The notes beneath the pieces were generated by a model, which was not told the DNA's origin, searched no databases, and worked only from the letters and a program-made list of their open reading frames with translations. From JBKEDC01 sp047975205 (lineage in GTDB: Bacteria; Bacteroidota; Bacteroidia; Bacteroidales; Prolixibacteraceae), in contig JBKEDC010000019.1 in the NCBI GenBank assembly GCA_047975205.1, positions 1-64,000 of the forward strand: a DNA stretch of 64,000 nt, in the 5' to 3' direction. The translations under genes and the position numbers were made by a program. Shown here piece by piece: positions 43,020-52,589 of this stretch. Every line of letters begins with the position of its first letter. Position 1 is the stretch's first letter.

Positions 43020-44917
43020 TGAGCGAATTAATCAAGCATGAATGTGGTATCGCAATGATTCGATTGCGTAAGCCACTTAGCTACTATCAAGAGAAATATG
43101 GAACTTGGCAATATGGCATGAATAAGCTGTATCTGCTAATGGAGAAACAGCATAACCGAGGTCAAGACGGAGCCGGAGCCGTAAGTGTAAAGCTTAATTT
43201 GAAACCGGGACAAGAATATATTCATCGATATCGATCTGTGCAAGCAAGTCCCATTCAGGATGTTTTCTCTAAGATAACAAAACCGATTAAAAGGGCTGTC
43301 AAGGCTAGGCAAGATATTAATAACTTAGACTGGGCTTATGAACATTTACCGTTTGCTGGCGAACTATATTTAGGTCACCTCCGTTATGGAACTTTTGGCA
43401 ATAACAGTATTGAGTATTGTCATCCGGTGATGCGTCAAAATAATTGGAAATCGCGCACTCTAGTTCTAGCCGGAAATTTTAACCTGACCAATGTCGATGA
43501 ATTATTCAATAAACTCATTGAATTAGGTCAGGATCCAACAAATTACACCGACACTGTAACGGCATTAGAGAAAGTAGGTCATTTCCTTGACGAAGAAAAC
43601 GAACATCGCTTCCGCCATTTTAAGAATGAAGGTTATAGCAACCAAGAAATATCGCCTTTAATTCAAAACACTCTCGATGTTAAAAACATTCTGGAACGTG
43701 CCAGCAAAGATTGGGACGGAGGCTATGCCATGGCAGGGATATTAGGACATGGAGATGCTTTTGTTACACGTGACCCTTGGGGTATTCGTCCGGCAAACTA
43801 TTATATTGACGACGAGGTGGTGGTTGTAGCCTCTGAGCGTGCCGTTATTCAAACTGTGATGGACGTCAATGCGAAAGATGTACATGAAATTAAACCGGGT
43901 GAAGCATTAATTGTAAAAAAAGACGGAAGCGTTTCGTTCGATATGATTCGGGTACCTCAAGAACGCAGGTCTTGTTCTTTTGAGCGTATCTATTTCTCTA
44001 GGGGAAGTGATAAAGACATCTATCAAGAACGTAAAAATTTAGGCAGATTATTAGCTCCAACTATTATGGAGAGAATAGACTCCGATATCAGAAATACTGT
44101 ATTCTCATTTATTCCGAACACTTCCGAAACGGCATTCTATGGTTTAGTTTCCGGAATTACCGACCATTTGGTAGAATGGAAGAAAGACCAGATAAAGACC
44201 AAAAATGGAAGTCTTACGGATGAAGATATTGAAGAGATTATTTCAGTAGAACCCAGAATAGAGAAATTGGCGATTAAAGATGCGAAGTTGCGCACATTTA
44301 TTGCTGATGATGCTAGTCGTGATGATTTAGTAGCTCACGTGTATGATGTAACTTACGGTGTGATTAATGACAACAAAGACACTCTAGTCATCATTGACGA
44401 CTCCATTGTTCGCGGAACGACCTTAAAGAATAGTATATTGAAGATTCTCGACAGACTAAATCCCAAACGTATTATTGTTGTTTCATCGGCTCCACAGATT
44501 CGTTACCCTGATTGCTACGGTATTGACATGGCTGAACTAAATCGTTTTGCTGCTTTTAATGCTGCCATTGCATTGTTGAAAGAAAATGACAAGACCCATA
44601 TCATCGATGAAGTATATCAAAAATGTAAAGAGCAAGAAAATTTACCTAAAGAAGATATTGTGAATTACGTAAAAGATATTTATCGTCCGTTTACTGCAGA
44701 ACAAATCTCTGATAAGATCGCAGAACTATTGAAGCCGGAAGGGTGTAAAGCTCAAATAGACATTATTTACCAGACTATTGAGAATCTACATTTGGCTTGT
44801 CCTAATGATAAGGGAGATTGGTACTTCTCCGGTAACTATCCTACACCGGGGGGGAATAAAGTCGTTAATAAGTCATTCATTAACTTCTATGAAGGAAATA
44901 GCGGTAGAGCCTATTAA
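43019..44917 (+). CDS. long amidophosphoribosyltransferase (PurF-type)
   Basis: The 632-residue protein has an N-terminal glutamine amidotransferase domain whose catalytic Cys9 (HECGIAMI) would be exposed by removing an eight-residue propeptide. A phosphoribosyltransferase domain follows with the PRPP loop VIIDDSIVRGTTLKNS. It makes phosphoribosylamine from PRPP and glutamine, the first step of purine synthesis. It is about 150 residues longer than classical PurF (about 470-500), with extra sequence in the first domain (about 60-115), around 190-220, and at the C-terminus. Such a long form may be a Bacteroidota variant; a role apart from purine synthesis is possible. Confidence 0.82.
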   Translation: MSELIKHECGIAMIRLRKPLSYYQEKYGTWQYGMNKLYLLMEKQHNRGQDGAGAVSVKLNLKPGQEYIHRYRSVQASPIQDVFSKITKPIKRAVKARQDINNLDWAYEHLPFAGELYLGHLRYGTFGNNSIEYCHPVMRQNNWKSRTLVLAGNFNLTNVDELFNKLIELGQDPTNYTDTVTALEKVGHFLDEENEHRFRHFKNEGYSNQEISPLIQNTLDVKNILERASKDWDGGYAMAGILGHGDAFVTRDPWGIRPANYYIDDEVVVVASERAVIQTVMDVNAKDVHEIKPGEALIVKKDGSVSFDMIRVPQERRSCSFERIYFSRGSDKDIYQERKNLGRLLAPTIMERIDSDIRNTVFSFIPNTSETAFYGLVSGITDHLVEWKKDQIKTKNGSLTDEDIEEIISVEPRIEKLAIKDAKLRTFIADDASRDDLVAHVYDVTYGVINDNKDTLVIIDDSIVRGTTLKNSILKILDRLNPKRIIVVSSAPQIRYPDCYGIDMAELNRFAAFNAAIALLKENDKTHIIDEVYQKCKEQENLPKEDIVNYVKDIYRPFTAEQISDKIAELLKPEGCKAQIDIIYQTIENLHLACPNDKGDWYFSGNYPTPGGNKVVNKSFINFYEGNSGRAY

Positions 44918-44940
44918 GCTCTTGCCTCAACAAACTAAAA

Positions 44941-44976
44941 AGAGTGTTCCAATATAAATAGGAACACTCTTTTTTA
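44941..44976 (+). terminator. Rho-independent terminator of the PurF-type gene
   Basis: AGAGTGTTCC pairs perfectly with GGAACACTCT around a 10-base loop, followed by six T. Confidence 0.93.
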
Positions 44977-45101
44977 TGCAAAAATCCCCATAGTCCGTAA
45001 ACCATGAGGATAGAGAGATATAATAGAGCAAATCGCCGATCCTCTTCCCCAAAGGGTTCGGTACATTGATTTGCGGAAGACACCCGAAAGTGCCTATTCG
45101 T

Positions 45102-47138
45102 TTATCTTATTTCAGAACCATTTTTAACTGCTTGTTCGGGAGAAACAAAGCGCAATGCACCATCAGCATCTTCAGCCATTAAAATCATACCTTGCGATTC
45201 TATGCCACGCATAGTTCGAGGAGCTAAATTTACTAAAACCGATACTTGCTTACCAATGATTTCTTCCGCTTTATAGTGTTCAGCAATACCTGAAACTACT
45301 GTGCGCTTATCAATACCCGTGTCAAGTAAGATTTCCATCAGCTTTTTAGTCTTTTTCACCGGTTTAGCCTCTAGTATAGTTGCTGTGCGAATATCCATCT
45401 TCATGAAATCGTCGAAAGCGCATTCTTCTTTTGCAGGGGTAACAACGGCTTCTGCCATTTGATTAGCTTTTTTTGTATTAAACAGCTTCTGAACCTGAGT
45501 TTCAATAGTACTATCTTCAATCTTCTCAAACAGCAGCTCCGGTTTATTCGTTTGATGACCGGCAAGCAATAAATCGGTTCTACCTAATTCCGACCAACCT
45601 AATTTTTCTAGGCTTAAGAATGCACGCAGTTTATTCATACTGAACGGCAAGAACGGTTCTAACATAATCGTTAAGTTAGCCGTGATTTGCAAACAAATGT
45701 TCATGACTGTCTCCACACGCTTAGCATCTGTTTTTACTACTTTCCAAGGTTCTTCATCAGCCAAATATTTATTTCCCAATCGAGCTAAGTCCATGGCATA
45801 TTTTAATGCTTCACGGAAACGATATTGAGCAATACTTTTATCAACTTCAGATTTCAATCCGGTTATCTCAGCTAAAGTAGCAATATCTACATCATTACAT
45901 TCACCCAAAGCAGGCACCACCCCGTTATAATATTTCTGAGTAAGTACTAAAGCTCGATTTACAAAATTACCAAGAACGGCCACTAACTCATTATTATTGC
46001 GAGCCTGATAATCTTTCCACGTAAAATCATTATCCTTCGTTTCGGGTGCGTTAGCTGTAAGTACATATTTCAATACATCTTCCTTACCGGGAAACTCCTC
46101 TAAGTATTCATGCAACCATACCGCCCAGTTTCTGGATGTTGAAATCTTATCGCCCTCTAGGTTTAAGAATTCATTCGACGGCACATTCTCAGGCAATATG
46201 TAGGAACCCTCAGCCTTAAGCATTGAAGGGAAAATGATACAGTGAAACACGATATTATCTTTCCCGATGAAATGCACCATCTTCGTATCTTCGTCTTTCC
46301 AATATTTTTCCCATTCCGGAGTTAACTCTTTTGTAGCCGAAATATAGCCGATAGGTGCATCAAACCAAACATAAAGCACCTTGCCCTCTGCTCTTTCAAC
46401 CGGAACCGGAACCCCCCAATCTAAATCACGGGTTACCGCTCGGGGCATCAATCCGCTATCAATCCAGCTCTTACATTGCCCATACACATTCGGTTTCCAT
46501 TCCTTATGTCCTTCTAAAATCCACTCTTTTAACCAAGGTTCATATTGATCAAGCGGTAAATACCAGTGCTTTGTTTCCTTTAATATTGGCGTATTACCCG
46601 AAATCATCGATTTCGGATTAATCAACTCGGTAGGACTTAATGATGTTCCACAGCTTTCGCACTGATCGCCGTAAGCTTTCTCAAATTGACACTTCGGACA
46701 AGTACCCATGATGTATCTGTCAGCTAGAAATTGCTTGTTTTCTTCATCATAGTATTGCTTTGATGTTTGCTCTACAAAAGCCCCCTTATCGTAAAGGGTT
46801 CTAAAGAACTCTGAAGCTGTTTCTTTATGTATATCAGAGCTCGTGCGCGAATACACATCGAAAGAAATTCCAAAACGTTCAAAGGCATCTTTAATGATAC
46901 CATGATATTTATCTACCACATCTTGTGGAGTAATACCTTCATTTTTAGCTTTTAACGTAATTGGCACTCCATGTTCATCAGAGCCACCGATAAAAGCAAC
47001 CTCTTCACCTTTCAAACGCAGATAGCGTGCATAAATATCGGCAGGGACATAAACTCCTGCCAAGTGACCAATATGCACAGGACCATTTGCATAGGGAAGT
47101 GCAGAAGTAATCAGTGTTCTTTTAAATTCTTTAGTCAT
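45102..47138 (-). CDS. metG: methionyl-tRNA synthetase
   Basis: The 678-residue class I synthetase shows the HIGH motif in PVHIGHLAGVY, a zinc knuckle (CPKCQFEKAYGDQCESCG), and the KMSKS-equivalent KISTSRNW. The helical anticodon domain and a C-terminal OB-fold tRNA-binding domain (about 570-678; MDIRTATILEAKPV) follow. It charges tRNA-Met, including the initiator. The appended OB domain makes it the long, dimeric type. It is transcribed toward the PurF-type gene. A coiled-coil lipoprotein gene lies upstream, separated by a terminator. Confidence 0.95.
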   Translation of the reverse strand: MTKEFKRTLITSALPYANGPVHIGHLAGVYVPADIYARYLRLKGEEVAFIGGSDEHGVPITLKAKNEGITPQDVVDKYHGIIKDAFERFGISFDVYSRTSSDIHKETASEFFRTLYDKGAFVEQTSKQYYDEENKQFLADRYIMGTCPKCQFEKAYGDQCESCGTSLSPTELINPKSMISGNTPILKETKHWYLPLDQYEPWLKEWILEGHKEWKPNVYGQCKSWIDSGLMPRAVTRDLDWGVPVPVERAEGKVLYVWFDAPIGYISATKELTPEWEKYWKDEDTKMVHFIGKDNIVFHCIIFPSMLKAEGSYILPENVPSNEFLNLEGDKISTSRNWAVWLHEYLEEFPGKEDVLKYVLTANAPETKDNDFTWKDYQARNNNELVAVLGNFVNRALVLTQKYYNGVVPALGECNDVDIATLAEITGLKSEVDKSIAQYRFREALKYAMDLARLGNKYLADEEPWKVVKTDAKRVETVMNICLQITANLTIMLEPFLPFSMNKLRAFLSLEKLGWSELGRTDLLLAGHQTNKPELLFEKIEDSTIETQVQKLFNTKKANQMAEAVVTPAKEECAFDDFMKMDIRTATILEAKPVKKTKKLMEILLDTGIDKRTVVSGIAEHYKAEEIIGKQVSVLVNLAPRTMRGIESQGMILMAEDADGALRFVSPEQAVKNGSEIR

Positions 47139-47173
47139 TTATCGTATGAATTTCAGTATCACTACACGCAAAG

Positions 47174-47203
47174 AATCCCCTCATTTTGCAATAGGGGATT
47201 TTG
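47174..47203 (-). terminator. terminator of the coiled-coil lipoprotein gene
   Basis: AATCCCCT (47174-47181) pairs perfectly with AGGGGATT (47193-47200). On the minus strand it lies 23 bases after the lipoprotein stop and before metG. The downstream T-run is weak (CTTTG). Confidence 0.6.
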
Positions 47204-47222
47204 CCGGGTGTTTTTTAGGAAA

Positions 47223-47876
47223 TTATTGTAATTCTTTTTTTAGCAAATCAACATTGTTCTGCAAACGTTTAATTGTTTGGTCTTTCTCGGCACTTGCTTT
47301 TTTAAGAGCTGCAATATCTGTATTCAAATTATTAATCTGAATCTGATATTTGCTTACAGCACTGCCATTTGATTTCAATTGTTGATTGAGTTTCGTTATT
47401 TCGCTGTCTTTTTGATTGCTATCAAACTTCAATGTGCTCAAATTAGACTGCGTGCTATTCAGTTGAGTGACCAAAGTTTGGTTCTTTTCTGTCAAAGATT
47501 TTACATTGGTTTCAAAACCATCAATTTTAGATTGCAGTTGGCGTTTCTCATATTCATAAGCATAGAGTTTATCTTCCATGTTTGAGTTCTTTTCTGCTGC
47601 ACTATTCGATATCGCACTCATTTCCTGATGTAGATTTGAAATCAATTGATCTTTATGTGCATTAGTTGCTAACATATCAGCTTTTATGCTTTCGTAATCG
47701 GCAATCATTGTTTTGATACGCTTTTGCATGTCGTCATTTTGCCGGGTTAACTGGCTAACTTGCTTTTCAGCATTAAGTTTTAAACTCTCCATTTCTAAAT
47801 ATTTCTTTTTAGAAACACAGCCCGATAAAACAATCAAGGCTACAGCCGGAAGAAGAACAATTTTATTTGGTTGCAT
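47223..47876 (-). CDS. coiled-coil lipoprotein
   Basis: The 217-residue product has a lipoprotein signal ending at Cys20 (IVLSGC). The rest is a continuous heptad-rich coiled coil, about residues 25-217, full of Lys, Gln, Asn, Leu and Ser (QLTRQNDDMQKRIKTM, LKKASAEKDQTIKRLQNN). The start VSKKKYLEME resembles the N-terminus of some OmpA-family lipoproteins, but the peptidoglycan-binding OmpA domain is absent. It may span or brace the periplasm. No function can be assigned. It is monocistronic. Confidence 0.8.
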   Translation of the reverse strand: MQPNKIVLLPAVALIVLSGCVSKKKYLEMESLKLNAEKQVSQLTRQNDDMQKRIKTMIADYESIKADMLATNAHKDQLISNLHQEMSAISNSAAEKNSNMEDKLYAYEYEKRQLQSKIDGFETNVKSLTEKNQTLVTQLNSTQSNLSTLKFDSNQKDSEITKLNQQLKSNGSAVSKYQIQINNLNTDIAALKKASAEKDQTIKRLQNNVDLLKKELQ

Positions 47877-48007
47877 AGTCTGACATTCTACTGATTTAGC
47901 TACAAATGTAGCACTAATATATAAAATAATACGTTTTGTATAAGCGAAATAAGCTGAAAGATAGTTTAGTTGGCGAAGACGACCTTGTAATAGTTCTATA
48001 ATTATTT

Positions 48008-48044
48008 AAAGCAAAGCAAGCCACCTTGTATGAAGATGACTTGC
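48008..48044 (-). terminator. Rho-independent terminator of katG
   Basis: On the minus strand GCAAGTCATCTT pairs with AAGGTGGCTTGC (12 pairs, two wobbles) around a 5-base loop and is followed by TTTGCTTT. It lies 26 bases after the katG stop. Confidence 0.85.
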
Positions 48045-48070
48045 TAACAACTACAACTACCCAAACCTTT

Positions 48071-50284
48071 TTATTTTACATCAAAACGATCTGCCATCAT
48101 TACTTTATGCCAAGCTGCCACAAAATCGTGCATGAACTTATCGGAAGAATCCTTAGAGCCATACACCTCAGCAATAGCACGTAACTCTGCATGAGAACCA
48201 AAAATAAGATCGGCACGGGTAGCACTCCATTTAGGTTTACCCGTTGTGCGGTCGGAACCCACAAAAAGCTCGCCATGCTGCTTGGGGCTCGGCTTCCACG
48301 TATTCTGCAAATCAAGCAGGTTAATAAAGAAATCATTAGTCAACACTCCCGGAGAATGCGTAAACACCCCATGTCTAGATCCGTCATAATTAGTATCCAG
48401 CACACGCATTCCTCCAATAAGTACAGTCATCTCAGCAGCAGTTAAGCCCAATAAATTTGCTTTATCTACCATTAGCTCTTCGGTAATTCCGTTAATCTTT
48501 GAACTTTTAAAGTTCCGGAAGGCATCTGCTTTAGGTTCTAAAAAAGCAAATGATTCCACATCGGTTTGTTCAGCCGAGGCATCAACTCTACCCGGTATAA
48601 ACGGCACCTCAATTTTTTTGCCTGCTGCTTCGGCTGCAAGCTCAATACCGGCACATCCTCCCAACACGATTAAATCAGCTATCGACACCTCTTTTTCATT
48701 ATAGTTTTTATTAAATAGGTGTTGAATGACAGTCAGCTTAGCTAGCACTTCATTTATGGTCTCCGTGTCGTTAACTTCCCAATTTAATTGAGGTGCTAAA
48801 CAAATACGAGCACCATTGGCTCCTCCCCGATAATCGGAACAACGGAAAGTAGATGCCGAAGCCCAAGCCGTACTTATTAATTTTGAAGCTGAAAGCCCAC
48901 AACCTTTAATTTCTTGTTTTAGTAGGGCTATATCTTCATTATCAACAATTCGGTAAGTGGCTCCGGGTAGAGGATCTTGCCACAAGAAATCTTCTTCGGG
49001 AACCTCAACACCCAAATACCTACTCTTTGGTCCCATATCACGATGAGTAAGTTTAAACCATGCATGGGCAAAAGCTTGGGTAAACTCATTCGGTTTTTTA
49101 TAAAATCGTTCTGATATCGCTCCATAAACAGGATCATAACGAAGTGCTAAATCAGTAGTAAACATGACTAAAGGAACTTTCTTCTTACCGTCGGCACTCG
49201 GAGCATGATCGGCGTCTTTTAAGTTTTTAGCTTGCCATTGCTTAGCTCCTGCCGGGCTTTGGATGAGTTCCCACTCATAGCCGAACAACACCCCGAAAAA
49301 GCTGTTATCCCATTGGGTGGGTGTGGGAGTCCATGAACCTTCTAAACCAGAAGTGATCGTATCCACACCTTTCCCCGATTTATAAGAATTTTCCCAACCT
49401 AAACCTTGTGCCGTAATATCTGCTGATTCCGGCTCTGCCCCCACATGAGTAGCTTTAGCAGCTCCGTGTGCTTTCCCGAAAGTATGCCCTCCGGCAATAA
49501 GAGCCACTGTTTCTTCATCATTCATACCCATGCGAAGGAAAGTACGCCTTATATCTTTAGCTGATGCCAAAATATCAGGATCTCCTCCCGGCCCTTCCGG
49601 ATTCACATAAATAAGCCCCATTTCAATGGCAGCTAGCGGATTTTCAAAATCTCGCTCTCCTCCTCCATTCTCACCGCGGTCGGCAGCCACCCATTCTTTT
49701 TCTGTCCCCCAATAAACATCTTCTTCCGATTGCCATATCTCGGTTCTTCCTCCTCCAAATCCTACTGTGGGCAAGCCCATTGATTCTAATGCACAGTTGC
49801 CTGCCAAAATCATTAAATCACCCCACGACAGCTTATTGCCATACTTTTGTTTAATTGGCCAAAGCAGCAGGCGTGCTTTATCAAGATTCACATTATCAGG
49901 CCAACTGTTTAACGGAGCAAAACGCTGATTACCATGATTACCGCCTCCTCGTCCGTCTTGACTTCGATAAGTGCCCGCACTATGCCAAGCCATACGAATC
50001 ATTAATGGACCATAATGTCCATAATCAGCAGGCCACCAATCTTGCGAAGTAGTGAGACATTTCTTAATATCGGCTTTAACAACATCCAGATTCAAGCTTT
50101 TAAAAGCCTTGGCATAGTTAAAATTTTTATCCAACGGATTAACCAATTCAGAATGCTGGCGAAGAAAACCCAGATTCAAACGATTAGGCCACCAATCATT
50201 GTTGCTTGTTCCTTGGGTGTGAACTGTCTCTTTTCGTTCTGTTTGCCCATGATTAAACGGACATTTCCCTTTTATTTCGTTCAT
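48071..50284 (-). CDS. katG: catalase-peroxidase KatG
   Basis: The 737-residue haem enzyme has two peroxidase-like halves. The N-terminal half is active: MAWHSAGTYR supplies the distal Arg-Trp-His and the Trp of the Met-Tyr-Trp cross-link, LIYVNPEGPGG supplies the Tyr, and AGGHTFGKAHGA the proximal His. The C-terminal half lacks the haem ligands. It removes hydrogen peroxide in the cytoplasm. Length and motifs fit bacterial KatG (about 720-740). It is monocistronic; the upstream region is long and I could not identify an OxyR site in it. Confidence 0.97.
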   Translation of the reverse strand: MNEIKGKCPFNHGQTERKETVHTQGTSNNDWWPNRLNLGFLRQHSELVNPLDKNFNYAKAFKSLNLDVVKADIKKCLTTSQDWWPADYGHYGPLMIRMAWHSAGTYRSQDGRGGGNHGNQRFAPLNSWPDNVNLDKARLLLWPIKQKYGNKLSWGDLMILAGNCALESMGLPTVGFGGGRTEIWQSEEDVYWGTEKEWVAADRGENGGGERDFENPLAAIEMGLIYVNPEGPGGDPDILASAKDIRRTFLRMGMNDEETVALIAGGHTFGKAHGAAKATHVGAEPESADITAQGLGWENSYKSGKGVDTITSGLEGSWTPTPTQWDNSFFGVLFGYEWELIQSPAGAKQWQAKNLKDADHAPSADGKKKVPLVMFTTDLALRYDPVYGAISERFYKKPNEFTQAFAHAWFKLTHRDMGPKSRYLGVEVPEEDFLWQDPLPGATYRIVDNEDIALLKQEIKGCGLSASKLISTAWASASTFRCSDYRGGANGARICLAPQLNWEVNDTETINEVLAKLTVIQHLFNKNYNEKEVSIADLIVLGGCAGIELAAEAAGKKIEVPFIPGRVDASAEQTDVESFAFLEPKADAFRNFKSSKINGITEELMVDKANLLGLTAAEMTVLIGGMRVLDTNYDGSRHGVFTHSPGVLTNDFFINLLDLQNTWKPSPKQHGELFVGSDRTTGKPKWSATRADLIFGSHAELRAIAEVYGSKDSSDKFMHDFVAAWHKVMMADRFDVK

Positions 50285-50762
50285 AATATGTTAAGTGTGT
50301 GTTAACTGTATGTTTTCTACTATACACTATAAAGGGCTAATTTGTTTAGTGAAATAGTAGAAATTTTATACGATTATTTACTCCAAACTATCGATCAATT
50401 AACTTTTCAACCAGCAGAACAATCAAACAACACCATCTATTTAATTATTATTTAATTACTTAGTTATTTCAAATGAAGAATACATTCTTTTTTGCAGCCT
50501 ATTTCTCCATAAAAGAAAGGAGTAATTATACCTAATCCCAACTTTTCTCGGTGAGAAATAGGGCTAATTAGAGGAAATATACACCATACTCATAAAGAAA
50601 TAGAGTAAATCACACCAGATTTTCCCTATTCTCGTCAAGAAATGAAACAGATAGCATACTGTCAAATCATTATTGATGAATAAAACGCTCTATTTACATT
50701 CCATAATTCATTTTCATGCTGTAAAATATCTTCAAGAAGAATAAAAGAATCAGCTTCATCAT
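50285..50762. other. gene-free divergent spacer between katG and the GNAT gene
   Basis: The 478-bp AT-rich stretch contains short A/G-rich similar words (GAAAGGAGTAATTATACC, GAGAAATAGGGCTAATTAG, GAAATAGAGTAAATCAC around 50514-50612) but no clean repeat. No exact -7 box for katG is evident on the minus strand. Nothing in it looks coding. Confidence 0.4.
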
Positions 50763-50791
50763 TTTGCACTTAAAAATAAGCTGTAAGTTTG
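50763..50791 (+). promoter_or_regulatory. consensus Bacteroidota promoter of the GNAT gene
   Basis: TTTG (50763-50766), 17 bases, TAAGTTTG (50784-50791). Both boxes match the -33/-7 consensus. The start point would fall near 50798, which rules out a TTG start at 50764 and supports the ATG at 50815. Confidence 0.82.
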
Positions 50792-50814
50792 TCTTATTAG
50801 TCAAAACTGAAGAT

Positions 50815-51264
50815 ATGAAAATAAAAAAAGGAACAATAGCCGATTTAAATGACTTGGTAGAATTTCAATACAATATGGCACTTGAAACCGAAAACCTAAA
50901 CCTAGATAAACAAATGCTTACTGCCGGCGTGCAAACAGTTCTTAACCATATCGATAAAGGGAATTATTATTTGGTTGAAATAGAGGGCAAAAATGTGGCG
51001 TGCCTACTCACCACTTTCGAGTGGAGCGAATGGCGAAACGGAACCGTATTATGGATACAGTCTGTATATGTCCTACCGGGGTTCCGCCAAAGAGGTATCT
51101 ACAAAAGACTTTATCAATATGTTAAAGCTTTGGTAGAACAAAATACAGAGCTAAAAGGCATCCGATTGTATGCAGACAAAACAAACATCAAAGCTCAACA
51201 AGTATATGAAAAACTTGGCATGAGTGCCGAACATTATCAACTGTATGAATGGCTGAAAGATTAA
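50815..51264 (+). CDS. GNAT family N-acetyltransferase
   Basis: The 149-residue protein (from MKIKKGTIADL) fits the GNAT fold. The acetyl-CoA loop is in VYVLPGFRQRGIYKRLYQYV, with the Q/R-x-x-G pattern RQRGIY, and the last strand-helix unit is RLYADKTNIKAQQVYEKLGM. It transfers acetyl from acetyl-CoA to an amine; the substrate cannot be predicted. A longer frame from 50764 is excluded by the promoter position. It is followed 94 bp later by an alkaline phosphatase gene with its own -7 box. Confidence 0.9.
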   Translation: MKIKKGTIADLNDLVEFQYNMALETENLNLDKQMLTAGVQTVLNHIDKGNYYLVEIEGKNVACLLTTFEWSEWRNGTVLWIQSVYVLPGFRQRGIYKRLYQYVKALVEQNTELKGIRLYADKTNIKAQQVYEKLGMSAEHYQLYEWLKD

Positions 51265-51319
51265 CAAAAATACCCGAATTATATAGGTAACTCAATTATG
51301 AGCTTAAGTATATCTGTTG

Positions 51320-51327
51320 TACTTTTG
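51320..51327 (+). promoter_or_regulatory. -7 box of the alkaline phosphatase gene
   Basis: TACTTTTG matches TAnnTTTG and lies 32 bases before the start codon. No strong -33 box and no 11-bp phased repeats of the kind seen before the porin gene are present. Confidence 0.6.
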
Positions 51328-51358
51328 TTCAATAAAATTTTAAATTAAAATTTAATCT

Positions 51359-52510
51359 ATGAAAAGATTATTATTACTAAGCTTAGCAACTATGCTTTCC
51401 GCAGGTGCATTTGCCCAACAGGAATATGAAAAAGTTGAAGCTCCCGACTCTCTACGCATTTATAATGATAATGTCACACATGAGGTGAAGTATTACACCG
51501 AAAACAACAAGTCAAAAAAGCCTAAGAATATTATCTTTCTTATCGGCGATGGCACCGGACTCTCGCAAATATCTGCCGGTCTTACAGCTAATCATGGAAA
51601 ACTCTTCTTAGAAAACTTTAAACACGTTGGTTTCTCGCAAACACAATCTTCTGATAACTACGTTACCGACTCTGCTGCCGGAGGTACGGCTCTTTCCAGC
51701 GGAGAAAGAACCTATAATGGAGCCATTGGCGTCGATACTAATAAAAAACCACTGCATTCGGTTCTTGAGGTTGCCGATGAAAATGGGAAAGCAACAGGAT
51801 TGGTTGCCACATCGTGTATTACTCATGCCACTCCGGCTTCATTTATTGCACATCAGCCCGACCGCAATATGTATGAAGAGATTGCCGGCGATTTCTTAAA
51901 AACAGACATCGATGTTTTCATTGGTGGAGGCTATGAACATTTCACAAAACGAAAAGATGGCAAAGACCTAACTAAAGATTTAGAAGCTAAAGGCTATCAG
52001 GTATTAACCAACATGGATGATATCGTGAAAGTAAAAGAAGGAAAGCTAGCCGGTTTAATAGCTCCGGTACATACTCCCGCCATGCCCGAACGTGGCAACA
52101 TGCTTCCTGAGGCTACAACAACAGCACTGAATATCTTAAGTCAAGATAAAAAAGGATTCTTCGTTATGATTGAAGGTTCTCAAATAGATTGGGGAGGTCA
52201 TGCCAACAACACCAATGAAGTTTGTCGCGAAATGTTAGATTTCGATGAATCTATCGGGAAAGCTCTTGAGTTTGCAGCCAAAGATGGCGAAACCCTCATC
52301 ATAATTACTGCCGACCACGAAACCGGAGGTATGGCTATCACCAATGGCGATATGAAAACAGGTGAGGTTGAAGCAAAATACATTACACATCATCACACTG
52401 CTACTATGGTTCCTGTGTTTGCATTCGGTCCCGGTGCAGAACAATTCACAGGTATCATGAAGAATAGTGATATTGGTAAAAAGTTGAAAGAATTAGCTGC
52501 CGGAAACTAA
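51359..52510 (+). CDS. alkaline phosphatase
   Basis: The 383-residue enzyme has a signal peptide ending at AFAQ (about residue 20), the metal-site start FLIGDGTGLSQ, and the nucleophile block VTDSAAGGTAL with the catalytic Ser. The later ligands are in SQIDWGGHANN, ITADHETGG and ITHHHTATMVP. It is a periplasmic two-zinc phosphomonoesterase of the PhoA superfamily. With the PhoBR-like pair and OprO/P-like porin in the same window, a role in phosphate scavenging is plausible. The upstream region lacks the Pho-box-like array, so shared control is not shown. Confidence 0.92.
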   Translation: MKRLLLLSLATMLSAGAFAQQEYEKVEAPDSLRIYNDNVTHEVKYYTENNKSKKPKNIIFLIGDGTGLSQISAGLTANHGKLFLENFKHVGFSQTQSSDNYVTDSAAGGTALSSGERTYNGAIGVDTNKKPLHSVLEVADENGKATGLVATSCITHATPASFIAHQPDRNMYEEIAGDFLKTDIDVFIGGGYEHFTKRKDGKDLTKDLEAKGYQVLTNMDDIVKVKEGKLAGLIAPVHTPAMPERGNMLPEATTTALNILSQDKKGFFVMIEGSQIDWGGHANNTNEVCREMLDFDESIGKALEFAAKDGETLIIITADHETGGMAITNGDMKTGEVEAKYITHHHTATMVPVFAFGPGAEQFTGIMKNSDIGKKLKELAAGN

Positions 52511-52534
52511 GGAGTTCTAATTGCTTACATATAA

Positions 52535-52565
52535 AAAGGCGTTCGAATACTCGAACGCCTTTCTT
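52535..52565. terminator. bidirectional terminator between alkaline phosphatase and the Omp85-type gene
   Basis: AAAGGCGTTCGA (52535-52546) pairs perfectly with TCGAACGCCTTT (52551-52562) around ATAC, with A-rich sequence on the left and T-rich sequence on the right. It serves both converging genes. Confidence 0.93.
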
Positions 52566-52589
52566 ATTTAATGTATCTAACAATCTAAA

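Noticed and set aside
50764..50814. TTG-started N-terminal extension of the GNAT protein
   Set aside because: It would lie on the consensus promoter (TTTG-17-TAAGTTTG), before the predicted transcription start.
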